From WRCA01 sp050943575 (GTDB lineage Bacteria; Pseudomonadota; Alphaproteobacteria; Rs-D84), in assembly GCA_050943575.1 (NCBI GenBank), contig JBMNPL010000002.1, positions 1 to 64,000 on the forward strand: 64,000 nucleotides of DNA. The letters run 5' to 3'. Shown here one piece after another: positions 8,537 to 15,564 of this stretch. A program made the position numbers and the translations under genes. The notes beneath the pieces were generated by a model. The model was not told the DNA's origin, searched no databases, and saw nothing but the letters and a program-made list of their open reading frames with translations. The number at the start of each line of letters is the position of its first letter. Positions within the stretch are counted from its first letter, which is position 1.

Positions 8537-8848
8537 TTACCAACCCATTTCTGTTAAATCTAATTCTATACGTGCAGATTCAGACATTCTTGATAAATCC
8601 CATGGTGGATTCCAAACTAATTCAACATCAACATCAGACACATTTTCAACCTTGCTTACAGCATCTTTTGCCATTTGTATTATTTGTTCCACCATCGGAC
8701 AAGTTGGTGAAGTCATAGTCATTGTTAATTTAACTGTACTATTATCAATTTTAATATCATATATTAATCCCAAATCCCATATATTTACCGGAATTTCTGG
8801 ATCAAAAACTTGCTTTAATGCTGTAATAATATTTTCTTTATCAATCAA
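8537..8848 (-). CDS. sufT: SufT/MIP18-family (DUF59) Fe-S assembly factor
   Basis: 103 aa single-domain DUF59/MIP18 protein. The signature DPEIPVNIWDLGLIYDI near the N-terminus and the TMTSPTCPM block with a conserved cysteine are typical; the end has VWNPPWD. SufT-type proteins help mature Fe-S proteins or transfer clusters. Its start overlaps the end of sufS by 4 bases, and it lies 7 bases before sufE, so the three form one operon. Confidence 0.9.
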   Translation of the reverse strand: MIDKENIITALKQVFDPEIPVNIWDLGLIYDIKIDNSTVKLTMTMTSPTCPMVEQIIQMAKDAVSKVENVSDVDVELVWNPPWDLSRMSESARIELDLTEMGW

Positions 8849-9876
8849 TTTATTACTTTTTTTATTATATCTATAACTTGTTGAATTTCAGATATTGTAT
8901 TCCAAGGGCCTACGGAAATTCTAATTGTTGATTCTAGACCTAAACGTTCATGCAACCAAGAGGCACACATATTTCCAACCCGTAAACATATACCATATGC
9001 ACTCATAAAAGCACCAAAATCCAGCGCATGCATATCATCTATTATAAATGTCACAACTGCCGCATTTGGTGGGGATACAAATTTAATCCGTGAAATTTTT
9101 GATAATTCATTTCTTAAAAATTTTATTTTTTCTGATGTTTTTTCTCTGTTATCAATCGTTTCTTTTATAGCGGCTGGTAATCCCGCAATTTGAGTTAAAG
9201 GAAGTGTGCCGGCTTCAAATATTGCGGGGCCATTTGCCATAAATTGTCCACCGCCAAATTTATCTGTTTTCCATTTATCTGGTTCTTTTAAATATAAAAT
9301 TCCTAACCCTGTATCGGCACCAATTTTATGCCCCGAAAAAACTAAAGCATCACACCCCATTTCCATAACATTGATTTTTTTATGAACTACTAATTGAGAT
9401 GCATCAACTATTACTATTTTTTTATTGTCTTTTATTATTTTTTGCGGAACACCCAAAACATTGGACATAGCAGTTAAAACAACAGCGTCACATTTTGGAA
9501 TAGATTTATAATTAAGTTTATCGTCCAATGTACAAAGAGTTGTTTTATGTTTTTTTTCAAATGGTAATCTGGCTGAATGATGATCCAAATCAGAAACCGC
9601 AACTAATGAATTTACCGGCAGCATGTTTGCGATTCTATTCAAACCATCTGTTGCGCCAGATGTAAATATTATTTGATTTGGATGTGCACCAATAAATTTT
9701 GCCACAGATTCGCGTGCTGAACTTACCATTTTATCAGTATAATTTGATCGTTCACACACACCACGGCTAGAATTAGCATAATGATTTTGCAGAAAATCCA
9801 ATTGTAAAGCTATTACTTCCTTGGATTTTAGAGCACTTGCAGCAGCATCTAAATATATAACACGTCTAGTTTTCAT
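8845..9876 (-). CDS. sufS: Cysteine desulfurase, SufS type
   Basis: 343 aa, shorter than the roughly 400 aa of typical SufS. It is a class V PLP-dependent aminotransferase-fold enzyme. The PLP lysine is Lys184 in the motif SGHK; SDLDHHSARLPF supplies the conserved His pair; the mobile-loop cysteine is likely Cys304 in RVGNMCASWL, and RISVGPWNT lies near the C-terminus. It converts cysteine to alanine and delivers sulfur, here presumably to the SufE encoded two genes downstream. The early YLDAAASALKS equals the family's N-terminal YLDNAA motif, so the start is right and the shortness comes mainly from a trimmed N-terminus and loops. Confidence 0.9.
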   Translation of the reverse strand: MKTRRVIYLDAAASALKSKEVIALQLDFLQNHYANSSRGVCERSNYTDKMVSSARESVAKFIGAHPNQIIFTSGATDGLNRIANMLPVNSLVAVSDLDHHSARLPFEKKHKTTLCTLDDKLNYKSIPKCDAVVLTAMSNVLGVPQKIIKDNKKIVIVDASQLVVHKKINVMEMGCDALVFSGHKIGADTGLGILYLKEPDKWKTDKFGGGQFMANGPAIFEAGTLPLTQIAGLPAAIKETIDNREKTSEKIKFLRNELSKISRIKFVSPPNAAVVTFIIDDMHALDFGAFMSAYGICLRVGNMCASWLHERLGLESTIRISVGPWNTISEIQQVIDIIKKVIN

Positions 9877-9951
9877 TGATGTATTATTTTCCTTGCTTTT
9901 TTATGACATTATAATACACTTTTACGACAAATCAAATTAAGGGAGATATAA

Positions 9952-10275
9952 ATGGCAATACAACATGCGAATGATGCAAATTTTTCAGAATTAACCGCCA
10001 AAGGATTAACTTTGGTAGATTTTTGGGCACCTTGGTGCGGACCTTGTCGTATGTTTGGACCTATTTTTGAGGCTGTTTCAGAAAAGTATACAAATATCAA
10101 ATTTATAAAATTTGAAATTGATGAAACTAATCGCAGAACACCTGCTCAATACGGAATTCGCTCTATTCCGTCTGTTTTAGCATTCAAAGATGGTGAATTA
10201 ATTGAAGTTCGTACAGGATCAATGGACGAGGACACAATTGAAGATTGGATAAAGCAATTATCCAGTGTTAGTTAA
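9952..10275 (+). CDS. trxA: Thioredoxin
   Basis: 107 aa, the standard single-domain length. The active site is WCGPC with Cys29 and Cys32, preceded by VDFWAP. The cis-proline loop reads RSIPS. It reduces disulfides in cytoplasmic proteins. The start has a strong Shine-Dalgarno sequence (AAGGGAG). It diverges from sufS across a 75-base gap containing a TATAAT at 9910-9915, and is followed 17 bases later by the dksA-like gene. Confidence 0.95.
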   Translation: MAIQHANDANFSELTAKGLTLVDFWAPWCGPCRMFGPIFEAVSEKYTNIKFIKFEIDETNRRTPAQYGIRSIPSVLAFKDGELIEVRTGSMDEDTIEDWIKQLSSVS

Positions 10276-10292
10276 CATAAACAGGATTAAAA

Positions 10293-10724
10293 ATGGCAAA
10301 AAACTATAAAGATATTAAACTTGAACCGAAATATGTTCCGAAAAAAAATGAAGAATATATGTCGGATAAACAAAAGGCTTATTTTTATAACCTTTTAATT
10401 TCTCAACGTGCGGAAGTTATCGCATCTATAGAAAACAGTATGTCTGAAATATCATCCAATATTAACATAGAATCTATGGATGGTATAAATGACGAGGCAG
10501 ATAGCTCATCTTCTTCACAACAAGCTGATAATCAAATGAAATTTTTAAACAGAAATAAAAATCTGTTAAAAAAAATAGATACTATGCTGGAAAAATTAGA
10601 AGACGGTACATATGGTTATAGTGTAATTTCTGGCGAGGAAATTGGTTTAAAACGTTTATTAGCCAGACCATTGGCAACAATGACATTAGAAGAAACTGAA
10701 GAGATTGAAAATAAAGAAAGATAA
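10293..10724 (+). CDS. dksA: DksA/TraR-family RNA-polymerase-binding regulator without zinc-finger cysteines
   Basis: 143 aa. The N-terminal half is a charged coiled coil ending in a DEAD-like tip (GINDEADSSSSSQQADNQ), as in DksA, which inserts into the RNA polymerase secondary channel. The C-terminal zinc-finger region is recognisable (DGTYGYSVISGEEIGLKRLL, then RPLATMTLEE) but contains no cysteine at all. Gammaproteobacterial DksA has four; many alphaproteobacterial versions keep one. A metal-free fold is therefore expected. DksA with ppGpp represses rRNA and activates biosynthetic promoters. It probably shares a transcript with trxA. Confidence 0.85.
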   Translation: MAKNYKDIKLEPKYVPKKNEEYMSDKQKAYFYNLLISQRAEVIASIENSMSEISSNINIESMDGINDEADSSSSSQQADNQMKFLNRNKNLLKKIDTMLEKLEDGTYGYSVISGEEIGLKRLLARPLATMTLEETEEIENKER

Positions 10725-10728
10725 TTTT

Positions 10729-11391
10729 CTATATGCTATTTTTTATAAAAAATATTGTGCTCGGAATTAATTCTGGGCGCATTTTTTTTGTTATACGCCA
10801 AATATTTTCTATTATTTGCGGATTAAAATCTCTTGATACTATATGCAGGCTACCTTGAAAATCTGAGATATCAGAATCAATTATGCCGTAAAATTCGGCG
10901 CTTGTATCTTCGCTATTTTCTATAATTAAACCTAATCCTGTGGCACCAATTTTTTGTATATTTTGAAAAATTATTGAATAATCACTGGGAAATACATCTT
11001 TTAAATATAATGATAAAATTAATTCCTTATTAAAAAACAAATCCGAAGATATTGGTGCTAATAATGTTACCAACTTTTCATGTACTTCTGGTGTAGCAAT
11101 TAAATGAACCCCATTTGCACCTTTTTTAAAAGCAGAATGTATCGCGGCTGTAATTTTTTGAATATCTGAATCAAATTCATCAGCTATAATACGTGCAAAT
11201 ATTTTTACATTGGATTTTTCCAACCATGTCCAAAGCATATTTACAGATTCCAAGTCACACAATACAGCCGACATATTATTGTGTACAGCAGCATCTGCTG
11301 TAAAAATAAGTGCACGAGCATCCATACCTTCAACACAATACAAAGCAATGTTGTCTTTTAATTCTTCAAAAGTTTCTTTAAAATCAATCAC
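10729..11391 (-). CDS. Hypothetical protein with alpha/beta-barrel-like pattern
   Basis: I do not recognise this family. I chose the GTG at 11389-11391 (about 220 aa, starting MIDFKETFEELKDN). The frame stays open further upstream, but that part runs through the promoter and start of the divergent gene at 11432 and looks non-coding. The protein has alternating hydrophobic strands and helices (NIALYCVEG, RALIFTADAAV, MSAVLCDLESVN, VKIFARI, GANGVHLIATPE, IGATGLGLIIEN). This recalls small TIM-barrel phosphate-binding enzymes such as thiamine-phosphate synthase or OMP decarboxylase, but no catalytic motif is certain. It converges with dksA, ending 4 bases from that stop. Confidence 0.55.
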   Translation of the reverse strand: MIDFKETFEELKDNIALYCVEGMDARALIFTADAAVHNNMSAVLCDLESVNMLWTWLEKSNVKIFARIIADEFDSDIQKITAAIHSAFKKGANGVHLIATPEVHEKLVTLLAPISSDLFFNKELILSLYLKDVFPSDYSIIFQNIQKIGATGLGLIIENSEDTSAEFYGIIDSDISDFQGSLHIVSRDFNPQIIENIWRITKKMRPELIPSTIFFIKNSI

Positions 11392-11392
11392 A

Positions 11393-11422
11393 TTGATATG
11401 ATACCATATTTTTTGATATAAT
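11393..11422 (+). promoter_or_regulatory. Sigma-70-type promoter for the 11432-13585 operon
   Basis: TTGATA (11393-11398) and TATAAT (11417-11422) are separated by 18 nt. The first ATG of the operon is at 11432, only 9 nt after the -10 box, so the transcript would have almost no leader. The -35 hexamer overlaps the start region of the divergent gene. Inference from sequence. Confidence 0.5.
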
Positions 11423-11431
11423 ATAAAGAGA

Positions 11432-12418
11432 ATGAAAAAAAGATATGAAATTATTTTACTTGATTTATTATGGCTTTCCGCGATAGTCCTGTTTGCTAGC
11501 TTTTGGTTTGATATCAAGTTTAATTTTAATATCTTTTTCAAAGACCATTGGCACTATTTAATGCTGCAACAATTAAACCCCGGTAGTGTTTTACCATCAT
11601 TTTATATATCGTTAATAATATTTATTATTGTTGGTGTATCAGGGCTTTATTTTATAAGTCGTCCGCGTACAAGAAAAATAAATTTTGCAAATTATAAAGA
11701 ACAAACAAATACACAAACTTTATCCCAAGAAAATTCACAAGGTAAAATTAATCCTATTAAGCAAGATTCTGATAACGTACCATCAATTCCAACACCACCT
11801 ATTCCACAACGCCCGCCAAAAATAATTAGACCATTACAGCAAATGATAACACCAATAACACCTGTACCTTCGGCACAAACAACTAGTTTTAATATAGATA
11901 CAAGTAATCAAAATGAAAAATTAAAATCCATTTTTGAATCTGCTGGATATGTTGTTAAACAACCTCCTATAATTAATGGATTAAAAATAAATCTTTGGGC
12001 GATTGGTATGGATGAAACTTTATATATTGGCTTTGCGGATCCTCATGGTGGTGATATTGTTGCTTCTGAAGGTGGTGATTCAAAATGGCAATCTGATAAA
12101 GATTCATTTCTTAGCCCTGTTTGGAATCTAAACCAATCATTAATGAAAATACGTTCTTTGTTTAAAGAAACACTTGATGATGAAATACAAATAAATATTG
12201 AAGCTTTTGTTGTTATGAATAATGCAAATATAACAAATCGTGATGATTGGGAAAAAGTATGGCAAGCTTTCAATATATCTGTATTTGATTCAACAGATAC
12301 ACTGGCTGAATTTATGAATAATAATAAAAACCGTGAAATGGAATCTGAAGAACAAGAGGATTTTGACGCATATTCAGATTACATTGACACAGTGTCAAGT
12401 TATTTTAATAAAACTTAA
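11432..12418 (+). CDS. Membrane protein with two N-terminal helices, Pro-rich linker and unknown C-terminal domain
   Basis: 328 aa, family not recognised. Two hydrophobic segments (about residues 8-27 and 57-77) suggest both ends are cytoplasmic, with a short external loop. A low-complexity Pro/Gln/Thr linker (about 90-150, with PTPPIPQRPPKIIRP) leads to an acidic globular domain (about 160-328). That domain includes FESAGYVV, INLWAIGMDETLYIGF, and a long VWNLNQSLMKIRSLF helix. The pattern of strands around 'IGMDETLYIGFADPHGGDIV' recalls nuclease-fold or NERD-like domains, but I cannot assign it. It is the first gene of a packed operon; the next ATG follows its stop by 2 bases. Confidence 0.7.
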   Translation: MKKRYEIILLDLLWLSAIVLFASFWFDIKFNFNIFFKDHWHYLMLQQLNPGSVLPSFYISLIIFIIVGVSGLYFISRPRTRKINFANYKEQTNTQTLSQENSQGKINPIKQDSDNVPSIPTPPIPQRPPKIIRPLQQMITPITPVPSAQTTSFNIDTSNQNEKLKSIFESAGYVVKQPPIINGLKINLWAIGMDETLYIGFADPHGGDIVASEGGDSKWQSDKDSFLSPVWNLNQSLMKIRSLFKETLDDEIQINIEAFVVMNNANITNRDDWEKVWQAFNISVFDSTDTLAEFMNNNKNREMESEEQEDFDAYSDYIDTVSSYFNKT

Positions 12419-12420
12419 AA

Positions 12421-12927
12421 ATGCAATATAATCAAACGACTGCTCTTCGACGACTTACAGATCTTTTTATGGATGATTTACCTGTAATATCTGTTCAGGT
12501 AAAACCGCACTCAATGTCACCAGATTGGTTTATAAAATATAAAAGTTTACGTCGTGATTTTATTCGTAGTTTATCTGACTCAATAGAAGAAATTTCTTTT
12601 TTAAATTTATCACGTGAAGAATTTATGGCATTAATTATGGGGTATGCTTTGCCAGAAAACCTATCATTACGTTTTCGTATTCCTTTACAATTTGGTGGTA
12701 AATTAGAAATAAATAATATGTTTATGTGCAAAACATTCCCACATTCACAAAATATGGATAGATTTATTATTGAACAAGCCGGTAATAAAATAATCTGGTT
12801 GCCAAATCCAGCAAAAAAAATTTATATACCAGCACATACTACTGGTGGTGGACCTGGGGGCAATGCAACTAGTGGCAGATTAGAACAAATAGCGGCACAA
12901 ATAGCCGCTGATAGAGGATTAGAATGA
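12421..12927 (+). CDS. Degenerate HNH-like protein
   Basis: 168 aa, not assigned to a named family with certainty. The middle reads LSLRFRIPLQFGGKLEINN then FPHSQNMDRFI. This matches the spacing of HNH nuclease toxins of the colicin/RHS type (H-x-x-P-x-x-x-G-G-x-x-x-x-N ... H-x-x-x-H). Here the first His is Phe and the last is Asp, while P, GG, N and one His remain. If the relation is right, the protein has lost nuclease activity and may be a structural or binding derivative. The tail has a Gly-rich stretch (HTTGGGPGGNATSG). Its stop overlaps the SUKH-like gene by 4 bases, which recalls toxin-immunity gene order. Function is unknown. Confidence 0.6.
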   Translation: MQYNQTTALRRLTDLFMDDLPVISVQVKPHSMSPDWFIKYKSLRRDFIRSLSDSIEEISFLNLSREEFMALIMGYALPENLSLRFRIPLQFGGKLEINNMFMCKTFPHSQNMDRFIIEQAGNKIIWLPNPAKKIYIPAHTTGGGPGGNATSGRLEQIAAQIAADRGLE

Positions 12928-13367
12928 CCAAAGAAGAATTTTTATCTTGGGCGAAATCTTCGGGTGCAATTATGTTACAAACAGCGAATGATAATGAAAT
13001 CGCACAAACACAAAATGCACTGCAACAAATGCAGGCTGCAATAATTCCAATAACTTTGATAGAATTTTATAAAAATACAACAGGTGGAATTTTATTAGGC
13101 GATGCACAAATTTTTGGGCTTTCTGAAATAAAACGAGATAAAACCGGAATTTATTATATCCCATCTGTTTTACAAATAAATCGTGATTTTGCCGGGTTAC
13201 CTAATATTTATGGGAAAACTATATTTGGTAGAAATGGTTTATTTTGGCTGGCATTTGATGCATTTGGAAAATGTTTTTTATTGAATAATATAACACTCGG
13301 ATCAATGCGTAAATATGACAATATTTTTAAAGCAATGATTGATTGTTTGGCTGTTGGTAAAATATGA
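12924..13367 (+). CDS. SUKH/SMI1-KNR4-like protein
   Basis: 147 aa, cytoplasmic. The order of features fits the SUKH superfamily: an N-terminal helical region, then IPITLIEFYKNTTGGILLGDAQIFGLSEI (family pattern: helix, 'G G', strand, 'I-x-G/L-x-E'), then IFGRNGLFWLAFDAFGKC, and a C-terminal helix. SUKH proteins often serve as immunity proteins next to nuclease toxins. Here it follows a degenerate HNH-like gene with a 4-base overlap and is followed by the RHH gene with another 4-base overlap. Whether it still neutralises anything is unknown. Confidence 0.6.
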   Translation: MTKEEFLSWAKSSGAIMLQTANDNEIAQTQNALQQMQAAIIPITLIEFYKNTTGGILLGDAQIFGLSEIKRDKTGIYYIPSVLQINRDFAGLPNIYGKTIFGRNGLFWLAFDAFGKCFLLNNITLGSMRKYDNIFKAMIDCLAVGKI

Positions 13368-13585
13368 AAAAAATTTCTGTAAATATATCTGGGCATCTAA
13401 CTTCACTTTCTCTGGAAGACGAGTTTTTTGACATATTAAAAAAATTATCTGCCAAGAAAAATAAATCGGTCGCACAAATAATACGTGAAATTGATGAAAC
13501 ACGAGAAAATAAAAATAATCTTTCTAGTGCTGTACGTATTTGGATATTAAAAGAAATTAAAAAATATTGCCCATTTATAAATTAA
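13364..13585 (+). CDS. Ribbon-helix-helix (RHH_4 type) DNA-binding protein
   Basis: 73 aa. It fits the short alphaproteobacterial RHH_4 family: a basic N-terminal strand (KKISVNISGHLTSLSLED), a first helix with EFFDILKKLSAKKNKSV, a second helix AQIIREIDETR, and a final NLSSAVRIWILKEIKK segment. Members are dimeric, bind DNA through the N-terminal ribbon and often act as small repressors. As last gene of the four-gene operon it may autoregulate it, by analogy with toxin-antitoxin operons; that is inference. The gene overlaps its predecessor by 4 bases and converges with the ybeY-lnt fusion 5 bases away. Confidence 0.8.
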   Translation: MKKISVNISGHLTSLSLEDEFFDILKKLSAKKNKSVAQIIREIDETRENKNNLSSAVRIWILKEIKKYCPFIN

Positions 13586-13590
13586 TCAAT

Positions 13591-15564
13591 TTAATTTTTA
13601 TGTTTTCTAAATATAAAAATAGAAACCGCCGAAAATATCATAATAATAAACATCATGAAATTTAAACCAATGCGGCGAAATGGTGTTTGATGGGCGCCCC
13701 AAACTTGACCATCTAGAACATCAGAAACACCAATCGGAATATTTGAAATAATACGTCCATCTGCCCCGATAAATGCGGATATACCAGAATAATTTGCACG
13801 AACCACCGGTAGTCCTGTTTCAATGGCTTGACGACGAGTCATATCTAAATGCTGATAAGTACCCGGTGTATTACCAAACCAAGTATCGTTCGTAAGGTTT
13901 ATTATCAAATGTGGATTTTTATTATATGGTATTAATGAATCTGAAAAAATAACCTCGTAACAAATTGCTGGAACAAAATTTAATTCTGCAAAAATAATTT
14001 CTTCTGGACCATCGCCTTTTTTCAATTGACCTGGTGTTGGGATTATATCCCCGAATGGCCGATATTCACCAAACGGAACTAAATGAGTTTTAGAATAAAT
14101 TTTTTTAATTACACCATCTTTATCTGCGACAATCATTGAATTATAAAAATTTCCTGATTGCCAACTGGTTGCACCAATAATAACTGGTTGGTTTAAATTT
14201 TTAACAAAATCTAATTTATCTTTATCTTGTAATATTATAAACGGATACGATGTTTCTGGGAAAATAATTATATCTGGAGCACCTTTTTTAGATGCTAAAT
14301 TTACCAATTTTTTTATATTTTCTTTTGCATTTGCTATTGCTTGTTCACGTGAATGACTTGCTTTTTGTTCACCAGTTTGTGCAGGCTGAACAATTCTAAT
14401 TATTTTTGATTTATAAGTATCGTTTTCTGACTTTTTTATATTATAATTTCCATAAAACATTCCAATAATAATTAATATAGAAAAAATAATTATTGGAATC
14501 TTTTTTTTATTTTTAATCAGTTCAACTATACTGGCAATCAAACCAATAATTATAAAAGTCAAACCAATTGCGCCCCATAAAGACATAGAATTTGAAAGTA
14601 TTGGTAGCCCTAGTGAAATATTTGAAATCGGATTCCATGGAAAACCCGTAAACAACCATTCTCGTAACCATAAAACAAATGTCCAAGATACAGAAAATAT
14701 AAAAGGATAAATCTCTGTGGATGCATTTAACCGCCGCATACAATGATTTGTGATAATAAATGGTAATGAAAAAATTAATGCGCCGACGATACCTATTCCT
14801 ATTATTCCTGGAATTACCCAAACCTTAAATTGATTGGCTAATTCTGGTACAACAAAGATAGAATTTAATACCCACCAAAATGATGTAATTGCATAAGCCA
14901 TTCCGAACAACATTGAATCTTTAATAACTTTTTTTCGTTCTGAAATTAAATAATACATCCCCCCTATTCCAATAATTGTTAACCACCATAAATTAAATGG
15001 TGCAAATCCCAACGATGTAATTGCGCCCAATAATAATGAATAAATTGAAAATAAAATATTTTTATTTTTTGATTTTTGTTGTTTGTATGGATTACTAATT
15101 CCTATTTTTGATAAAACTTTTATTTCTACAGATTCCATTTTTTCAGCATCTTTTTTATTTAAATGATCATATCCCAATAAATGTAAAACACCATGAACTA
15201 TTAAATGAGAAACATGTTCTATGAAATCTTTTTTTTGATATTTAGATTCATGCATTGTTGTATCAAAAGAAATATAAATATCACCCATTAATTCAATATC
15301 ACCAGTTTCAAAAGATAAAACATTTGTTGGTTTATTTATATTTCTATATTTTTTATTTAATTTTTGAATTTCAAAATCGTTAGTTAAAATAATAGATACT
15401 TCACGCTTTATTTTATCTATATTGAGATTATTTGTAGATTTTTTTATTTTATTCTTAGTAGTTTTTTGTAAGGCAGTAATTATTGCTATATTAACTATAT
15501 TAGCATAATCAATTTTATATTTTTTCCATCTGGAATCATGAATATCTATAAAAGTTTTTATCAT
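13591..15564 (-). CDS. lnt: Fusion of YbeY endoribonuclease and apolipoprotein N-acyltransferase Lnt
   Basis: 657 aa in one uninterrupted frame. Residues 1 to about 155 are YbeY: the metal motif H-G-x-L-H-L-x-G-Y-D-H is complete (His124, His128, His134), as needed for 16S rRNA 3'-end maturation and rRNA quality control. After a linker of about 15 residues (YKQQKSKNKN), residues 170-657 are Lnt. It has several membrane helices and then the nitrilase-type periplasmic domain with the triad Glu437 (FPETSYPF), Lys492 (SKTHLVPFGE) and Cys535 (AICYEVIF). Lnt adds the third acyl chain to lipoproteins. In alphaproteobacteria ybeY, corC and lnt are usually separate neighbours; here corC is missing and the flanking two are joined. 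The ATG overlaps ftsK's stop by 4 bases. Confidence 0.93.
   Translation of the reverse strand: MIKTFIDIHDSRWKKYKIDYANIVNIAIITALQKTTKNKIKKSTNNLNIDKIKREVSIILTNDFEIQKLNKKYRNINKPTNVLSFETGDIELMGDIYISFDTTMHESKYQKKDFIEHVSHLIVHGVLHLLGYDHLNKKDAEKMESVEIKVLSKIGISNPYKQQKSKNKNILFSIYSLLLGAITSLGFAPFNLWWLTIIGIGGMYYLISERKKVIKDSMLFGMAYAITSFWWVLNSIFVVPELANQFKVWVIPGIIGIGIVGALIFSLPFIITNHCMRRLNASTEIYPFIFSVSWTFVLWLREWLFTGFPWNPISNISLGLPILSNSMSLWGAIGLTFIIIGLIASIVELIKNKKKIPIIIFSILIIIGMFYGNYNIKKSENDTYKSKIIRIVQPAQTGEQKASHSREQAIANAKENIKKLVNLASKKGAPDIIIFPETSYPFIILQDKDKLDFVKNLNQPVIIGATSWQSGNFYNSMIVADKDGVIKKIYSKTHLVPFGEYRPFGDIIPTPGQLKKGDGPEEIIFAELNFVPAICYEVIFSDSLIPYNKNPHLIINLTNDTWFGNTPGTYQHLDMTRRQAIETGLPVVRANYSGISAFIGADGRIISNIPIGVSDVLDGQVWGAHQTPFRRIGLNFMMFIIMIFSAVSIFIFRKHKN

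Noticed and set aside
12924..13585. The last two genes as a classical toxin-antitoxin pair
   Set aside because: The 147-aa protein looks SUKH-like rather than like RelE, MazF or PIN toxins, and the RHH protein belongs to a family that often occurs without a toxin.
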